NCBI RefSeq assembly: GCF_902167145.1
Contig: NC_050099.1
Coordinates: 13,344,434-13,408,433, forward strand
Reading direction: 5' to 3'
DNA from: Zea mays
Lineage: Eukaryota > Streptophyta > Magnoliopsida > Poales > Poaceae
DNA length: 64,000 nt
This document shows positions 44,752-54,984 of the stretch, one piece after another. How positions within the stretch are numbered: position 1 is the stretch's first letter; every line of letters starts with the position of its first letter. The position numbers were made by a program, and so were the translations under genes. Under the pieces are notes generated by a model. That model did no database searches and was not told the DNA's origin. It saw only the letters and a list, made by a program, of their open reading frames with translations.

Positions 44752-44770
44752 CACCGGAGGTGGGCGCCAA
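44752..44770 (-). promoter_or_regulatory. Gypsy-2 primer-binding site
   Basis: Minus strand TTGGCGCCCACCTCCGGTG abuts the 5' LTR and is identical to the site of Gypsy-1 at 28351-28369. Confidence 0.82.
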
Positions 44771-45358
44771 TGTTGGGGACTTGTTCTTAAATGCTAAGAA
44801 TTAAGAACAAGGCAACATAAAAAGTGTTAAGTGTTAAAGTCCTTCGTCCTTCGAAGCATTATGTCCCTTCGGGAAATAATGAGTTTCGGACGAAGATCAT
44901 AAGAAACATACCTTCGTAAACATAACAAGTAATGACAAAGGATTCATATAAAGCATGAAATATAATATAAGCATCATCATAGGATCATTTCTATTTTATT
45001 AACATGGAAAAATAAAAATGATTTCAAATTACAAATGTACCTTCGGTTCTGAGAGAAGATAGAAAGTACAAGCGTGACGCAAAAGCAAAATGCCAAGTCA
45101 GCGTGAACAGTACGGGGGTACTGTTCATCTATTTATAGACACAGGACGCAGCCTGTGACGAATTACAATTATGCCCTTTACAAAAGTTTACAACATTATG
45201 TTAGACCTCTATGGATAAAAAGGTCATTCTATCTCTATGTCGGTTTGCAACGCCGAAGCTCTATAAAAAAGGAACCTTCGGCCATTTCCTGGGGACGATT
45301 TCAGCCGAAGCTGCTTCTTCACGCAAGACCTTCGGCGCAACGAAGCATGGGCCCAACA
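44771..45358 (-). repeat. Gypsy-2 5' LTR
   Basis: Identical to 36085-36672 except one base. The promoter TATA CTATAAATAG on the minus strand is at 45129-45138 beside the same GAACAGTAC palindrome. Confidence 0.93.
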
Positions 45359-45407
45359 TAAAAGATATATGATCAAAGGTATATAAATGAGCTATGTGTA
45401 CAAAGTT

Positions 45408-45961
45408 TCAATCAAAGTTCGGAGAATCAAGAATGTTTAGCTCATTCCTAAGTTTGGTAAAGATATCGGCTAATTGTTCTTTGGTGCTAACATAAGCGAT
45501 CTCGATATCCCCCCTTTGTTGGTGATCCCTCAAAAAGTGATACCGAATGTCTATGTGCTTAGTACGACTGTGTTCAACGGGATTATCCGCCATGCGGATT
45601 GCACTCTCATTATCACATAGGAGAGGGACTTTGCTCAATTTGTAGCCATAGTCCTTGAGGGTTTGTCTCATCCAAAGTAATTGCGCACAACAATGACCTG
45701 CGGCAATGTACTCGGCTTCGGTGGTAGAAAGAGCTACTGAGTTTTGTTTTTTTAAAGCCCAAGACACCAGGGATCTCCCCAGAAATTGACAAGTCCCTGA
45801 TGTGCTCTTCCTATCAATTTTACACCCTGCCCAATCGACATCTGAATATCCTATTAAATCAAAGGTGGATCCCTTGAGGTACCAAAGACCAAACTTGGGT
45901 GTATAAACTAAATATCTCATGATTCTTTTCACGGCCCTAAGGTGAACTTCCTTAGGATCGG
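45408..45961 (-). pseudogene. pol: Copia-C pol, RNase H end (cut off by Copia-D)
   Basis: The frame 45932-45408 encodes the Copia RNase H with GYSDVDWAG, LSTTEAEY and CDNESA and ends LNILDSPNFD. A short stretch just before the C-terminal LRNEL is shortened relative to Copia-B and D: the usual FTKPLD..FC part reads FTKLRNEL, a small in-frame deletion. Upstream homology continues to the Copia-D insertion at 45967 and resumes at 54985. Confidence 0.85.
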
Positions 45962-45966
45962 CTTGG

Positions 45967-47239
45967 TGAAAGGGAAATGTGCCCTTGGGCCATTTCTAAG
46001 TATTTTGGTGATTGAGTGCAAACACAAGGGCCTAAATGTGAAAATATGCTCATGGATGAACAAAGTGTAAATCACAAGTAAAGGTATGTTTCTAAGCCTT
46101 AGTACATTAGTTTTGTGTACTAACATCTTGTCTAAGTGTTAGAAACAGGAGAAAGAAGAAAAGAAAAGAAGTGGAGAGTGGCTGTGTACAGCCAAAGGCT
46201 GCTTCGGGCTGGGGCACCGGACTGTCCGGTGGTGCACCGGACAGTGTCCGGTGGTGCACCGGACAGTGTCCGGTGCGCCAGGCTGCCTCGGCCGAAGAGG
46301 CCGCTCTCGGGTTTTTCTCCGGCGACTTCGGCTAAAATTCACCGGACTGTCCGGTGTGCACCGGACTGTCCGGTGAGCCAACGGTCGGCCGGGCCAACGG
46401 TCGGCCGCGCGATCGGCGCACGACACGTGGCCGAGCCAACGGTCGGAAGGGAGCACCGGACTGTCCGGTGTGCACCGGACTGTCCGGTGCGCCAGATCTG
46501 CAACGGTCGGCAACGGTCGGCTTCGCTTTCTATGGAAACAAATCGGGCACCGGACAGTGTCCGGTGTGCACCGGACTGTCCGGTGCGCCACGAGACAGAA
46601 GGCAAAGATGGCCTTCCAGATTTGTTCCCAACGGCTCCTAGCTGCCTTGGGGCTATAAAAGGGACCCCTTGGCGCATGGAGGAGTACACCAAGCATTCCT
46701 TGAGCACTCTTGATCACTCACACATCAATCTCGCGCACTTGTTCGACATTCTAGTGATTTGAGCTCCGTTCTAGTGTGCTAGTCTTTTGAGCTCAAGTCT
46801 GGGTCTTGTGTGTGCGTATTCGCTGTGATCTTTGTGTCGTGTGTGAGTTGCTAATCCCTCCTTTGCTCTGTGATTCTCTGTGAACATCTTTTGTAAGGGC
46901 GAGAGGCTCCAAGTTGTGGAGATTCCTCGCAAACGGGATTGAGAAAAGAAAAGCAAGAACACCGTGGTATTCAAGTTGATCATTGGATCACTTGAGAGGA
47001 GTTGAGTGCAACTCTCGTCCGTTGGGACGCCACAACGTGGAGTAGGCAAGTTTTGTACTTGGCCGAACCACGGGATAACCACTGTGTCATCTCTGTGATT
47101 GGATTCTTGTGGTTATTGTGTTTTGACTCCTCTCTAGCCACTTGGCATAAACTGTGCTAACACCTAATCAAGTTTTGTGGCTATAAGTTTAAGTTTTTAC
47201 AGGATCACCTATTCACCCCCCCCCCTCTAGGTGCTCTCA
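45967..47239 (+). repeat. Copia-D 5' LTR
   Basis: Palindrome array of CACCGGACTGTCCGGTG type at about 46213-46590, then TATAAAA at 46654-46660, a C-run of 10 near 47216 and the end GGTGCTCTCA. The array sits directly upstream of the TATA box. Confidence 0.92.
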
Positions 47240-47241
47240 AT

Positions 47242-47254
47242 TGGTATCGGAGCC
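47242..47254 (+). promoter_or_regulatory. Copia-D primer-binding site
   Basis: TGGTATCGGAGCC, two bases after the LTR, is the initiator-Met-tRNA type site with a G where Copia-B and C have A. Confidence 0.85.
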
Positions 47255-47289
47255 GTTCTCTTCAAGAAAGGGACTAACCGCCCGAAGAG

Positions 47290-49694
47290 ATGGATCCTAA
47301 GGGGAAGGGAATTGTGATCAACGACAAGGAGAAGGAGTCCTTCGTCAACGAGCCAAGGGATGACAAGTCCAATGACTCGGGCTCGGGCCACAAGCGAAGA
47401 GATGGGAAGAAGAAGAAGACAAGACGCATCAAGGAGATCGTCTACTACGACAGCGATGAGTCCTCTTCTTCCCAAAAGGACGACGACTACGACAAACAAA
47501 GGAAACCGGTTAATTCTAACTTTTCTTTTGACTACTCTCGTATTCCGCATAGTTCAAATTCACATTTGCTTTCCATTCCACTCGGCAAGCCCCCACACTT
47601 TGATGGGGAGGACTACGGATTTTGGAGCCACAAAATGCGTAGTCACCTATTCTCTCTCCATCCTAGCATATGGGAGATTGTAGATAGTGGAATGCACTTT
47701 AATAGTTCGGATAGTCCTATATTCATTAATGAGCAAATCCATAAGAATGCACAAGCTACTACTGTTCTTCTAGCCTCATTGTGCAGGGATGAATATAATA
47801 AAGTGAGTGGCTTGGATAACGCCAAGCAAATCTGGGATACCCTCAAGATCTCTCATGAGGGAAATGACGCTACCTTGCTCACCAAAATGGAGTTGGTGGA
47901 GGGCGAGCTTGGACGGTTCGCGATGATAAGGGGCGAGGAGCCAACTCAAACATACAACCGGCTCAAGACCCTTGTCAACAAAATAAGGAGCTACGGAAGC
48001 ACGCGATGGACGGACCACGACGTCGTCCGACTAATGCTCAGGTCCTTTACCGTTCTTGATCCTCATTTGGTGAATAATATTCGTGAGAATCCCAGGTACA
48101 CCAAAATGTCGCCCAAGAAGTACTAGGAAAATTCGTCAGCGGGCGAATGATGATCAAGGAGGCAAGGTATGTGGACGACGCCTTGAATGGACCGATCAAC
48201 GAGCCGCAACCTTTTGCTCTCAAAGCCACAGGGAACAAGGAGGCGCTACCCAGCAAGGTGGCGCAAATTGAGGCGGCCGGTCTTAATGAAGAAGAAATGG
48301 CCCTCATTATCAAGAGATTCAAGACGGTGCTAAAGGGTCGCAATGGACAGCCGAGCAAGACTAAGACCAAGGGGAAGCGATCATGCTTCAAATGCGGTAA
48401 GCTTGGTCATTTTATTGCTAACTGTCCCGATAATGATAGTGACCAGGAAAAGGGAAACAAGAGGGAAAAGAAGAAGCATTACAAGAAGGCAAAGGGCGAG
48501 GCGCATCTAGGCAAGGAGTGGGACTCGGATTGCTCCTCGTCCGACTCCGACAATGAAGGACTCGCCGCCACCGCCTTCAACAAATCAACCCTCTTCCCCA
48601 ACGAGCGTCACACATGCCTTATGGCAAGGGAGAAGAAGGTATGTACTCGCAACTCTACCTATGCTTCTTCAAGTGAGGAAGAATCTAGTGATGAGGATGA
48701 AGTAGATTATTCATGTTTGTTCAAGGGCTTAGATAGATCTAAGATAGACAAAATTAATGAGTTAATTGATGCCTTGAATGAAAAAAATATACTTTTAGAA
48801 AAGCAAGAGGATTTGTTGTATGAAGAGCATGATAAATTTGTTGAGGCACAAAAATCCTATGCCTTAGAAGTTAAAAGAAATGAAATGCTTTCTTTTGAAC
48901 TATCTACTTGTCATGAAACCATTTCTACTTTGAAAGGTGTCAACAATGATTTAAATGCTAAATTAGAAGTAGCAAATAAATCCAATTCTTGTGTAGAACA
49001 TGTTGAAATTTGTACTAGGTGTAAAGATTTTGACATTAATGCTTGTAGTGAACACCTAGTTTCAATTTCCAAGCTTAATGATGAACTGGCTAGTCTTAAT
49101 GCTCAACTTAAGACTAGCAAGAATGATTTCGATAAGCTAAAATTTGCAAGGGATGCCTATACAATTGGTAGACACCCCTCAATTAAGGATGGACTTGGCT
49201 TCAAGAGAGAAGCTAAGGACTTAACAAGCCATAAGGCTCCCATTCCCGCCACGGAGAAAGGGAAGGCCCCTATGGCTAGTAATGTGCAAAAGAACCATGC
49301 TTTTATGTATTATGATAGGAGACAAACTAGAAATGCTTATAGGAGTTATAATGCTTTTGATGATTTTGACTCTCATGCCATGTTTGCTCCTAGTTCCTCT
49401 TATGTGTATGATAGAAATGTTACTAGGAGAAATGTTGTTCCTAAGAGAAATACTATTCATCATGTGTCTAGAAAGAATGCTATTCATGCTCCTAGGAAAG
49501 TAGTGAATGAACCTTCCACAATTTATTATGCTTTAAATGCTTCCTTTGCTATTTGTAGAAAGGATAAGAAAATTGTTGCTAGGAAGTTAGGGGCAAAATG
49601 CAAGGGAGACAAAACTTGCATTTGGGTCCCTAAGGATATTTGCACTAACCTTGTAGGACCCAACATGAGTTGGGTACCTAAGACCCAAGCCTAA
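47290..49694 (+). pseudogene. gag: Copia-D gag, split by a single-base deletion
   Basis: The start ATG 47290 is followed by a Lys/Ser-rich N-terminus and a Copia gag (UBN2-type) domain (FDGEDYGFWSHKMRSHL, IWDTLKISHEG). Close to 48114, one base is missing relative to the related Copia-C gag (MSPEEV there, MSPKKY then stop here), so the frame ends at 48126. The downstream frame 48147-49694 (515 codons) carries the CX2CX4HX4C zinc knuckle at 48384-48425, an acidic Ser-rich stretch and a coiled coil. The protein would stop before its RNA-binding knuckle and probably cannot package RNA. It is otherwise undamaged, so the deletion is recent. Confidence 0.88.
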
Positions 49695-49701
49695 ATTTGC
49701 C

Positions 49702-52700
49702 TTGCAGGTTTATGCATCCGGGGGTTCAAGCTGGATTATTGATAGCGGATGCACAAACCATATGACGGGGGAGAAGAAGATGTTCACCTCCTACGTCAAG
49801 AATAAGGATTCCCAAGATTCAATCATATTCGGTGATGGGAATCAAGGCAAGGTAAAAGGGTTAGGTAAAATTGCAATTTCTAATGAGCACTCTATCTCTA
49901 ATGTGTTTTTAGTAGAGTCACTAGGATATAATTTACTATCTGTTAGTCAATTGTGCAATATGGGATATAACTGTCTGTTTACAAATATAGATGTGTCTGT
50001 CTTTAGAAGAAGTGATGGTTCACTAGCTTTTAAGGGTGTATTAGACGGCAAACTTTATTTAGTTGATTTTGCAAAAGAAGAGGCCGGTCTAGATGCATGC
50101 TTAATGGCTAAGACTTGCATGGGCTGGCTGTGGCATCGCCGCTTAGCACATGTGGGGATGAAGAACCTTCACAAGCTTCTAAAGGGAGAACACGTGATAG
50201 GTCTAACCAATGTTCAATTCGAAAAAGATAGACCTTGTGCAGCTTGTCAAGCAGGGAAACAGGTGGGAGGAGCGCATCACAGCAAGAATGTGATGACCAC
50301 TTCAAGACCCCTGGAGCTGCTGCATATGGACCTCTTCGGACCCGTCGCCTATCTAAGCATAGGGGGAAGTAAGTATGGTCTAGTTATTGTTGATGACTTT
50401 TCCCGCTTCACTTGGGTGTTCTTTTTGCAGGATAAGTCTGAAACCCAAGGGACCCTCAAGCGCTTCCTCAGGAGGGCTCAAAATGAGTTTGAGCTCAAAG
50501 TGAAGAAGATAAGGAGCGACAACGGGTCCGAATTCAAGAACCTTCAAGTGGAGGAGTTCCTTGAAGAAGAAGGGATCAAGCACGAGTTCTCCGCTCCCTA
50601 CACACCACAGCAAAATGGTGTGGTAGAGAGGAAGAACAGGACGCTCATTGACATGGCGAGGACGATGCTAGGAGAATTCAAGACCCCCGAGTGCTTTTGG
50701 ACGGAAGCCGTGAACACTGCTTGCCATGCCATCAACAGGGTCTACCTTCATCGCCTCCTCAAGAAGACGTCGTATGAGCTTCTAACCGGTAACAAACCCA
50801 ATGTATCTTACTTTCGTGTATTTGGGAGCAAGTGCTACATTCTAGTGAAGAAAGGTAGAAATTCTAAGTTTGCTCCCAAAGCTGTAGAAGGGTTTTTGTT
50901 AGGTTATGACTCAAATACAAAGGCGTATAGAGTCTTCAACAAATCATCGGGTTTGGTTGAAGTCTCTAGCGACGTTGTATTTGATGAGACTAATGGCTCT
51001 CCAAGAGAGCAAGTTGTTGATTGTGATGATGTAGATGAAGAAGATGTTCCGACGACCGCTATACGGACCATGGCGATTGGAGAAGTACGGCCACAGGAAC
51101 AAGATGAACGAGATCAACCTTCTTCCTCAACTATGGTGCATCCCCCAACCAAAGATGACGAACAGGTACCTCAAGTGGAGGCGCTTGATCAAGGGGGAGC
51201 ACAAGATAATCAAGTGATGGAGGAAGAAGTGCAACCGGCACCTCCAACCCAAGTTCGAGCGATGATTCAAAGGGATCATCCCGTCGACCAAATTCTGGGT
51301 GACATTAGCAAGGGAGTAACTACTCGATCTCGATTAGTTAATTTTTGTGAGCATTACTCCTTTGTCTCTTCTATTGAGCCTTTCAGGGTAGAAGAGGCCT
51401 TGCTAGATCCGGACTGGGTGTTGGCCATGCAAGAGGAGTTAAACAACTTCAAGCGCAATGAAGTTTGGACACTGGTGCCTCGTCCGAAGCAAAATGTTGT
51501 GGGAACCAAGTGGGTGTTCCGCAACAAACAGGACGAGCACGGGGTGGTGACGAGGAACAAGGCTCGACTTGTGGCAAAAGGTTATGCCCAAGTCGCAGGT
51601 TTGGATTTCGAGGAGACTTTTGCTCCTGTGGCTAGGCTAGAATCAATTCGTATCTTGCTAGCATATGCCGCTCACCATTCTTTCAGGTTGTTTCAAATGG
51701 ATGTAAAGAGCGCCTTCCTCAACGGGCCAATCAAGGAGGAGGTGTACGTGGAGCAACCCCCTGGCTTCGAGGATGAACGGTACCCCGACCATGTGTGTAA
51801 GCTCTCTAAGGCGCTCTATGGACTTAAGCAAGCCCCAAGAGCATGGTATGAATGCCTTAGAGATTTCTTAATTGCTAATGCTTTCAAGGTTGGGAAAGCC
51901 GATCCAACTCTTTTTACTAAGACTTGTAATGGTGATTTGTTTGTGTGCCAAATTTATGTCGATGACATAATATTTGGTTCTACTAACCAAAAGTCTTGTG
52001 AAGAGTTTAGCAGGGTGATGACGCAGAAATTCGAGATGTCGATGATGGGCGAGTTGAACTACTTCCTTGGGTTCCAAGTGAAGCAACTCAAGGACGGCAC
52101 CTTCATCTCCCAAACGAAGTACACGCAAGATCTGCTAAAGCGGTTTGGGATGAAGGACGCCAAGCCCGCAAAGACTCCGATGGGGACCGACGGACACACC
52201 GACCTCAACAAAGGAGGTAAGTCCGTTGATCAAAAAGCATACCGGTCAATGATAGGTTCTTTGCTTTACTTATGTGCTAGTAGACCGGATATTATGCTTA
52301 GCGTATGCATGTGTGCTAGATTTCAATCCGATCCTAAGGAGTGTCACTTAGTGGCGGTGAAGCGAATTCTTAGATATTTGGTTGCTACGCCTTGCTTCGG
52401 GCTCTGGTATCCAAAGGGGTCTACCTTTGACTTAGTTGGATACTCAGACTCCGACTATGCTGGATGTAAGGTCGATAGGAAGAGTACATCGGGGACGTGC
52501 CAATTCTTAGGAAGGTCCCTGGTGTCATGGAACTCTAAGAAACAAACTTCCGTTGCCCTATCCACCGCTGAGGCCGAGTATGTTGCCGCAGGACAGTGTT
52601 GCGCGCAACTACTTTGGATGAGGCAAACCCTCAGGGACTTTGGCTACAATCTGAGCAAAGTCCCACTCCTATGTAATAATGAGAGTGCTATCCGCATGGC

Positions 52701-52908
52701 GGAAAATCCTGTTGAACACAGCCGCACAAAGCACATAGACATCCGGCATCACTTTTTGAGAGACCACCAGCAAAAGGGAGATATCGAAGTGTTTCATGTT
52801 AGCACCGAGAACCAGCTAGCCGATATCTTCACTAAGCCTCTAGATGAGAAGACCTTTTGCAGGTTGCGTAGTGAGCTAAATGTCTTAGATTCGCGGAACC
52901 TGGATTGA
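49702..52908 (+). CDS. pol: Copia-D pol polyprotein (open frame, RNase H Asp changed)
   Basis: 1068 codons are open. Protease [10 protein letters not shown] at about residue 14; GAG-pre-integrase [11 protein letters not shown] and CAACQAGKQ; integrase [31 protein letters not shown]; reverse transcriptase [23 protein letters not shown] and YVDD at residues 752-755; RNase [18 protein letters not shown]. At residue 992 (52675-52677) the motif reads CNNESA where Copia-B and C read CDNESA, changing a conserved catalytic-type Asp to Asn. The frame is +1 relative to gag and begins without ATG at a TTGCAG|GTTTATGC junction shared with Copia-C. Confidence 0.92.
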   Translation: MQVYASGGSSWIIDSGCTNHMTGEKKMFTSYVKNKDSQDSIIFGDGNQGKVKGLGKIAISNEHSISNVFLVESLGYNLLSVSQLCNMGYNCLFTNIDVSVFRRSDGSLAFKGVLDGKLYLVDFAKEEAGLDACLMAKTCMGWLWHRRLAHVGMKNLHKLLKGEHVIGLTNVQFEKDRPCAACQAGKQVGGAHHSKNVMTTSRPLELLHMDLFGPVAYLSIGGSKYGLVIVDDFSRFTWVFFLQDKSETQGTLKRFLRRAQNEFELKVKKIRSDNGSEFKNLQVEEFLEEEGIKHEFSAPYTPQQNGVVERKNRTLIDMARTMLGEFKTPECFWTEAVNTACHAINRVYLHRLLKKTSYELLTGNKPNVSYFRVFGSKCYILVKKGRNSKFAPKAVEGFLLGYDSNTKAYRVFNKSSGLVEVSSDVVFDETNGSPREQVVDCDDVDEEDVPTTAIRTMAIGEVRPQEQDERDQPSSSTMVHPPTKDDEQVPQVEALDQGGAQDNQVMEEEVQPAPPTQVRAMIQRDHPVDQILGDISKGVTTRSRLVNFCEHYSFVSSIEPFRVEEALLDPDWVLAMQEELNNFKRNEVWTLVPRPKQNVVGTKWVFRNKQDEHGVVTRNKARLVAKGYAQVAGLDFEETFAPVARLESIRILLAYAAHHSFRLFQMDVKSAFLNGPIKEEVYVEQPPGFEDERYPDHVCKLSKALYGLKQAPRAWYECLRDFLIANAFKVGKADPTLFTKTCNGDLFVCQIYVDDIIFGSTNQKSCEEFSRVMTQKFEMSMMGELNYFLGFQVKQLKDGTFISQTKYTQDLLKRFGMKDAKPAKTPMGTDGHTDLNKGGKSVDQKAYRSMIGSLLYLCASRPDIMLSVCMCARFQSDPKECHLVAVKRILRYLVATPCFGLWYPKGSTFDLVGYSDSDYAGCKVDRKSTSGTCQFLGRSLVSWNSKKQTSVALSTAEAEYVAAGQCCAQLLWMRQTLRDFGYNLSKVPLLCNNESAIRMAENPVEHSRTKHIDIRHHFLRDHQQKGDIEVFHVSTENQLADIFTKPLDEKTFCRLRSELNVLDSRNLD

Positions 52909-53705
52909 ATTGTAGCGTACATGTAGTTATGCTTTTGATCATGTTCCTTTTTGCATTATGTTGCTTATTATGGTGCTCAAGTTGTACAAACACTCCCTGG
53001 ACCTCACAAGTCCGTTGCAAAGTGATGCACATGTGTAGGGGGAGATGTGTTACAACTTGACCCTTTGAGACTAACCATGTGCTTGAGTTTGATAATTTAG
53101 TCTCGAAGGAGGATTGAAAGGGAAAAGGTGGACTTGGACCATGAAAGACTTCCACTGCACTCCGATGAGAGGGTAACTAATTCCAAGTTCATCTCATGAA
53201 ATCTTATTGCCATTTGCTCTTAATTGAAGACTTTGGTGAGGCAATGGGGTTAACGGGCCAAGATTGATCCCGTTTTGGTGCTTGATGCCAAAGGGGGAGA
53301 AAATAAAGGCCAAAGTGATAAATGGATCAGCTACCACTTGAGAGATTTTGAAAATAGTAGAATAGAGTTTTTGTTTTGTCAAAAGCTTTTATTGTCTCTT
53401 ATTGTCTCTATTTTCAAAAGTTGGCTTCTTGTGGGGAGAAGTGTTGATTATGGGAAAAAGGGGGAGTTTTTGAAATCTTTGATCAATCTCTTTTTGGAAT
53501 GACTCTCTTTATACTTCAACATGTGTGTTTGACTTAGAGATAGAGATTTGAGTTTGATTTGCAAAAACAAACCAAGTGGTGGCAAAGGATGATCCATATA
53601 TGCCAAAATTGAATAAAACCAATTTGAGTTTTTATTTAAAGTGATTTTGCACTTGTTCTAGTTGCTTTATATTGTGTTGGCATAAATCACCAAAAAGGGG
53701 GAGAT
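52909..53705 (+). promoter_or_regulatory. Copia-D 3' region with multiple polypurine tracts
   Basis: Purine tracts of the AGGGGGAGA type occur at about 53036, 53290 and 53459 in addition to the one abutting the 3' LTR (AAAAAGGGGGAGAT, 53692-53705). Repeated polypurine tracts are a reported feature of Sireviruses. No coding region is seen here. Confidence 0.7.
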
Positions 53706-54979
53706 TGAAAGGGAAATGTGCCCTTGGGCCATTTCTAAGTATTTTGGTGATTGAGTGCAAACACAAGGGCCTAAATGTGAAAATATGCTCATGGATGAAC
53801 AAAGTGTAAATCACAAGTAAAGGTATGTTTCTAAGCCTTAGTACATTAGTTTTGTGTACTAACATCTTGTCTAAGTGTTAGAAACAGGAGAAAGAAGAAA
53901 AGAAAAGAAGTGGAGAGTGGTTGTGTACAGCCAAAGGCTGCTTCGGGCTGGGGCACCGGACTGTCCGGTGGTGCACCGGACAGTGTCCGGTGGTGCACCG
54001 GACAGTGTCCGGTGCGCCAGGCTGCCTCGGCCGAAGAGGCCGCTCTCGGGTTTTTCTCCGGCGACTTTGGCTAAAATTCACCGGACTGTCCGGTGTGCAC
54101 CGGACTGTCCGGTGAGCCAACGGTCGGCCGGGCCAACGGTCGGCCGCGCGATCGGCGCACGACACGTGGCCGAGCCAACGGTCGGAAGGGAGCACCGGAC
54201 TGTCCGGTGTGCACCGGACTGTCCGGTGCGCCAGATCTGCAACGGTCGGCAACGGTCGGCTTCGCTTTCTATGGAAACAAATCGGGCACCGGACAGTGTC
54301 CGGTGTGCACCGGACTGTCCGGTGCGCCACAAGACAGAAGGCAAAGATGGCCTTCCAGATTTGTTCCCAACGGCTCCTAGCTGCCTTGGGGCTATAAAAG
54401 GGACCCCTTGGCGCATGGAGGAGTACACCAAGCATTCCTTGAGCACTCTTGATCACTCACACATCAATCTCGCGCACTTGTTCGACATTCTAGTGATTTG
54501 AGCTCCGTTCTAGTGTGCTAGTCTTTTGAGCTCAAGTCTGGGTCTTGTGTGTGCGTATTCGCTGTGATCTTTGTGTCGTGTGTGAGTTGCTAATCCCTCC
54601 TTTGCTCTGTGATTCTCTGTGAACATCTTTTGTAAGGGCGAGAGGCTCCAAGTTGTGGAGATTCCTCGCAAACGGGATTGAGAAAAGAAAAGCAAGAACA
54701 CCGTGGTATTCAAGTTGATCATTGGATCACTTGAGAGGAGTTGAGTGCAACTCTCGTCCGTTGGGACGCCACAACGTGGAGTAGGCAAGTTTTGTACTTG
54801 GCCGAACCACGGGATAACCACTGTGTCATCTCTGTGATTGGATTCTTGTGGTTATTGTGTTTTGACTCCTCTCTAGCCACTTGGCATAAACTGTGCTAAC
54901 ACCTAATCAAGTTTTGTGGCTATAAGTTTAAGTTTTTACAGGATCACCTATTCACCCCCCCCCCCTCTAGGTGCTCTCA
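53706..54979 (+). repeat. Copia-D 3' LTR
   Basis: Partner of 45967-47239. Array at about 53952-54329, TATAAAA at 54393-54399, C-run of 11. All three substitutions seen against the 5' LTR are C/T or G/A. Confidence 0.92.
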
Positions 54980-54984
54980 CTTGG

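Larger units (their letters stand above)
36085..45358 (-). mobile_element. Young Tat-type Ty3/Gypsy element Gypsy-2 (pol and antisense gene, no gag), TSD TAAAA
   Basis: Both LTRs are 588 bp, differ at a single base (AGATAAAAAG against AGATAGAAAG) and are flanked by perfect TAAAA copies (36080-36084, 45359-45363). At 1.3e-8 substitutions per site per year that is roughly 65,000 years. Sense genes lie on the minus strand: 5' LTR 44771-45358, primer-binding site, intact protease-RT-RNase H-integrase frame with no gag before it, tandem repeats, then an intact plus-strand antisense gene and the 3' LTR. The added archaeal-type RNase H and the antisense gene place it with the Tat lineage (maize Grande is a known member with an antisense gene). 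Confidence 0.93.
45967..54979 (+). mobile_element. Young Ji-like Sirevirus Copia-D, TSD CTTGG
   Basis: LTRs of 1273 and 1274 bp differ at three transitions plus one C in a C-run (about 0.24%, roughly 90,000 years). Perfect CTTGG copies lie at 45962-45966 and 54980-54984. Reading on the plus strand: LTR, primer-binding site, gag with a one-base deletion, open pol, a 3' region with several polypurine tracts, LTR. LTR start TGAAAGGGAAATGTGCCC is the same as the solo LTR at 4927-6155. Confidence 0.94.

Noticed and set aside
53875..54501. Long frames rich in CTGLSG/APDCPV words in Copia LTRs (also 46136-46762, 5420-5966, 12063-12396)
   Set aside because: They are translations of the CACCGGAC palindrome arrays; the words appear on both strands and in several frames, so they are not genes.
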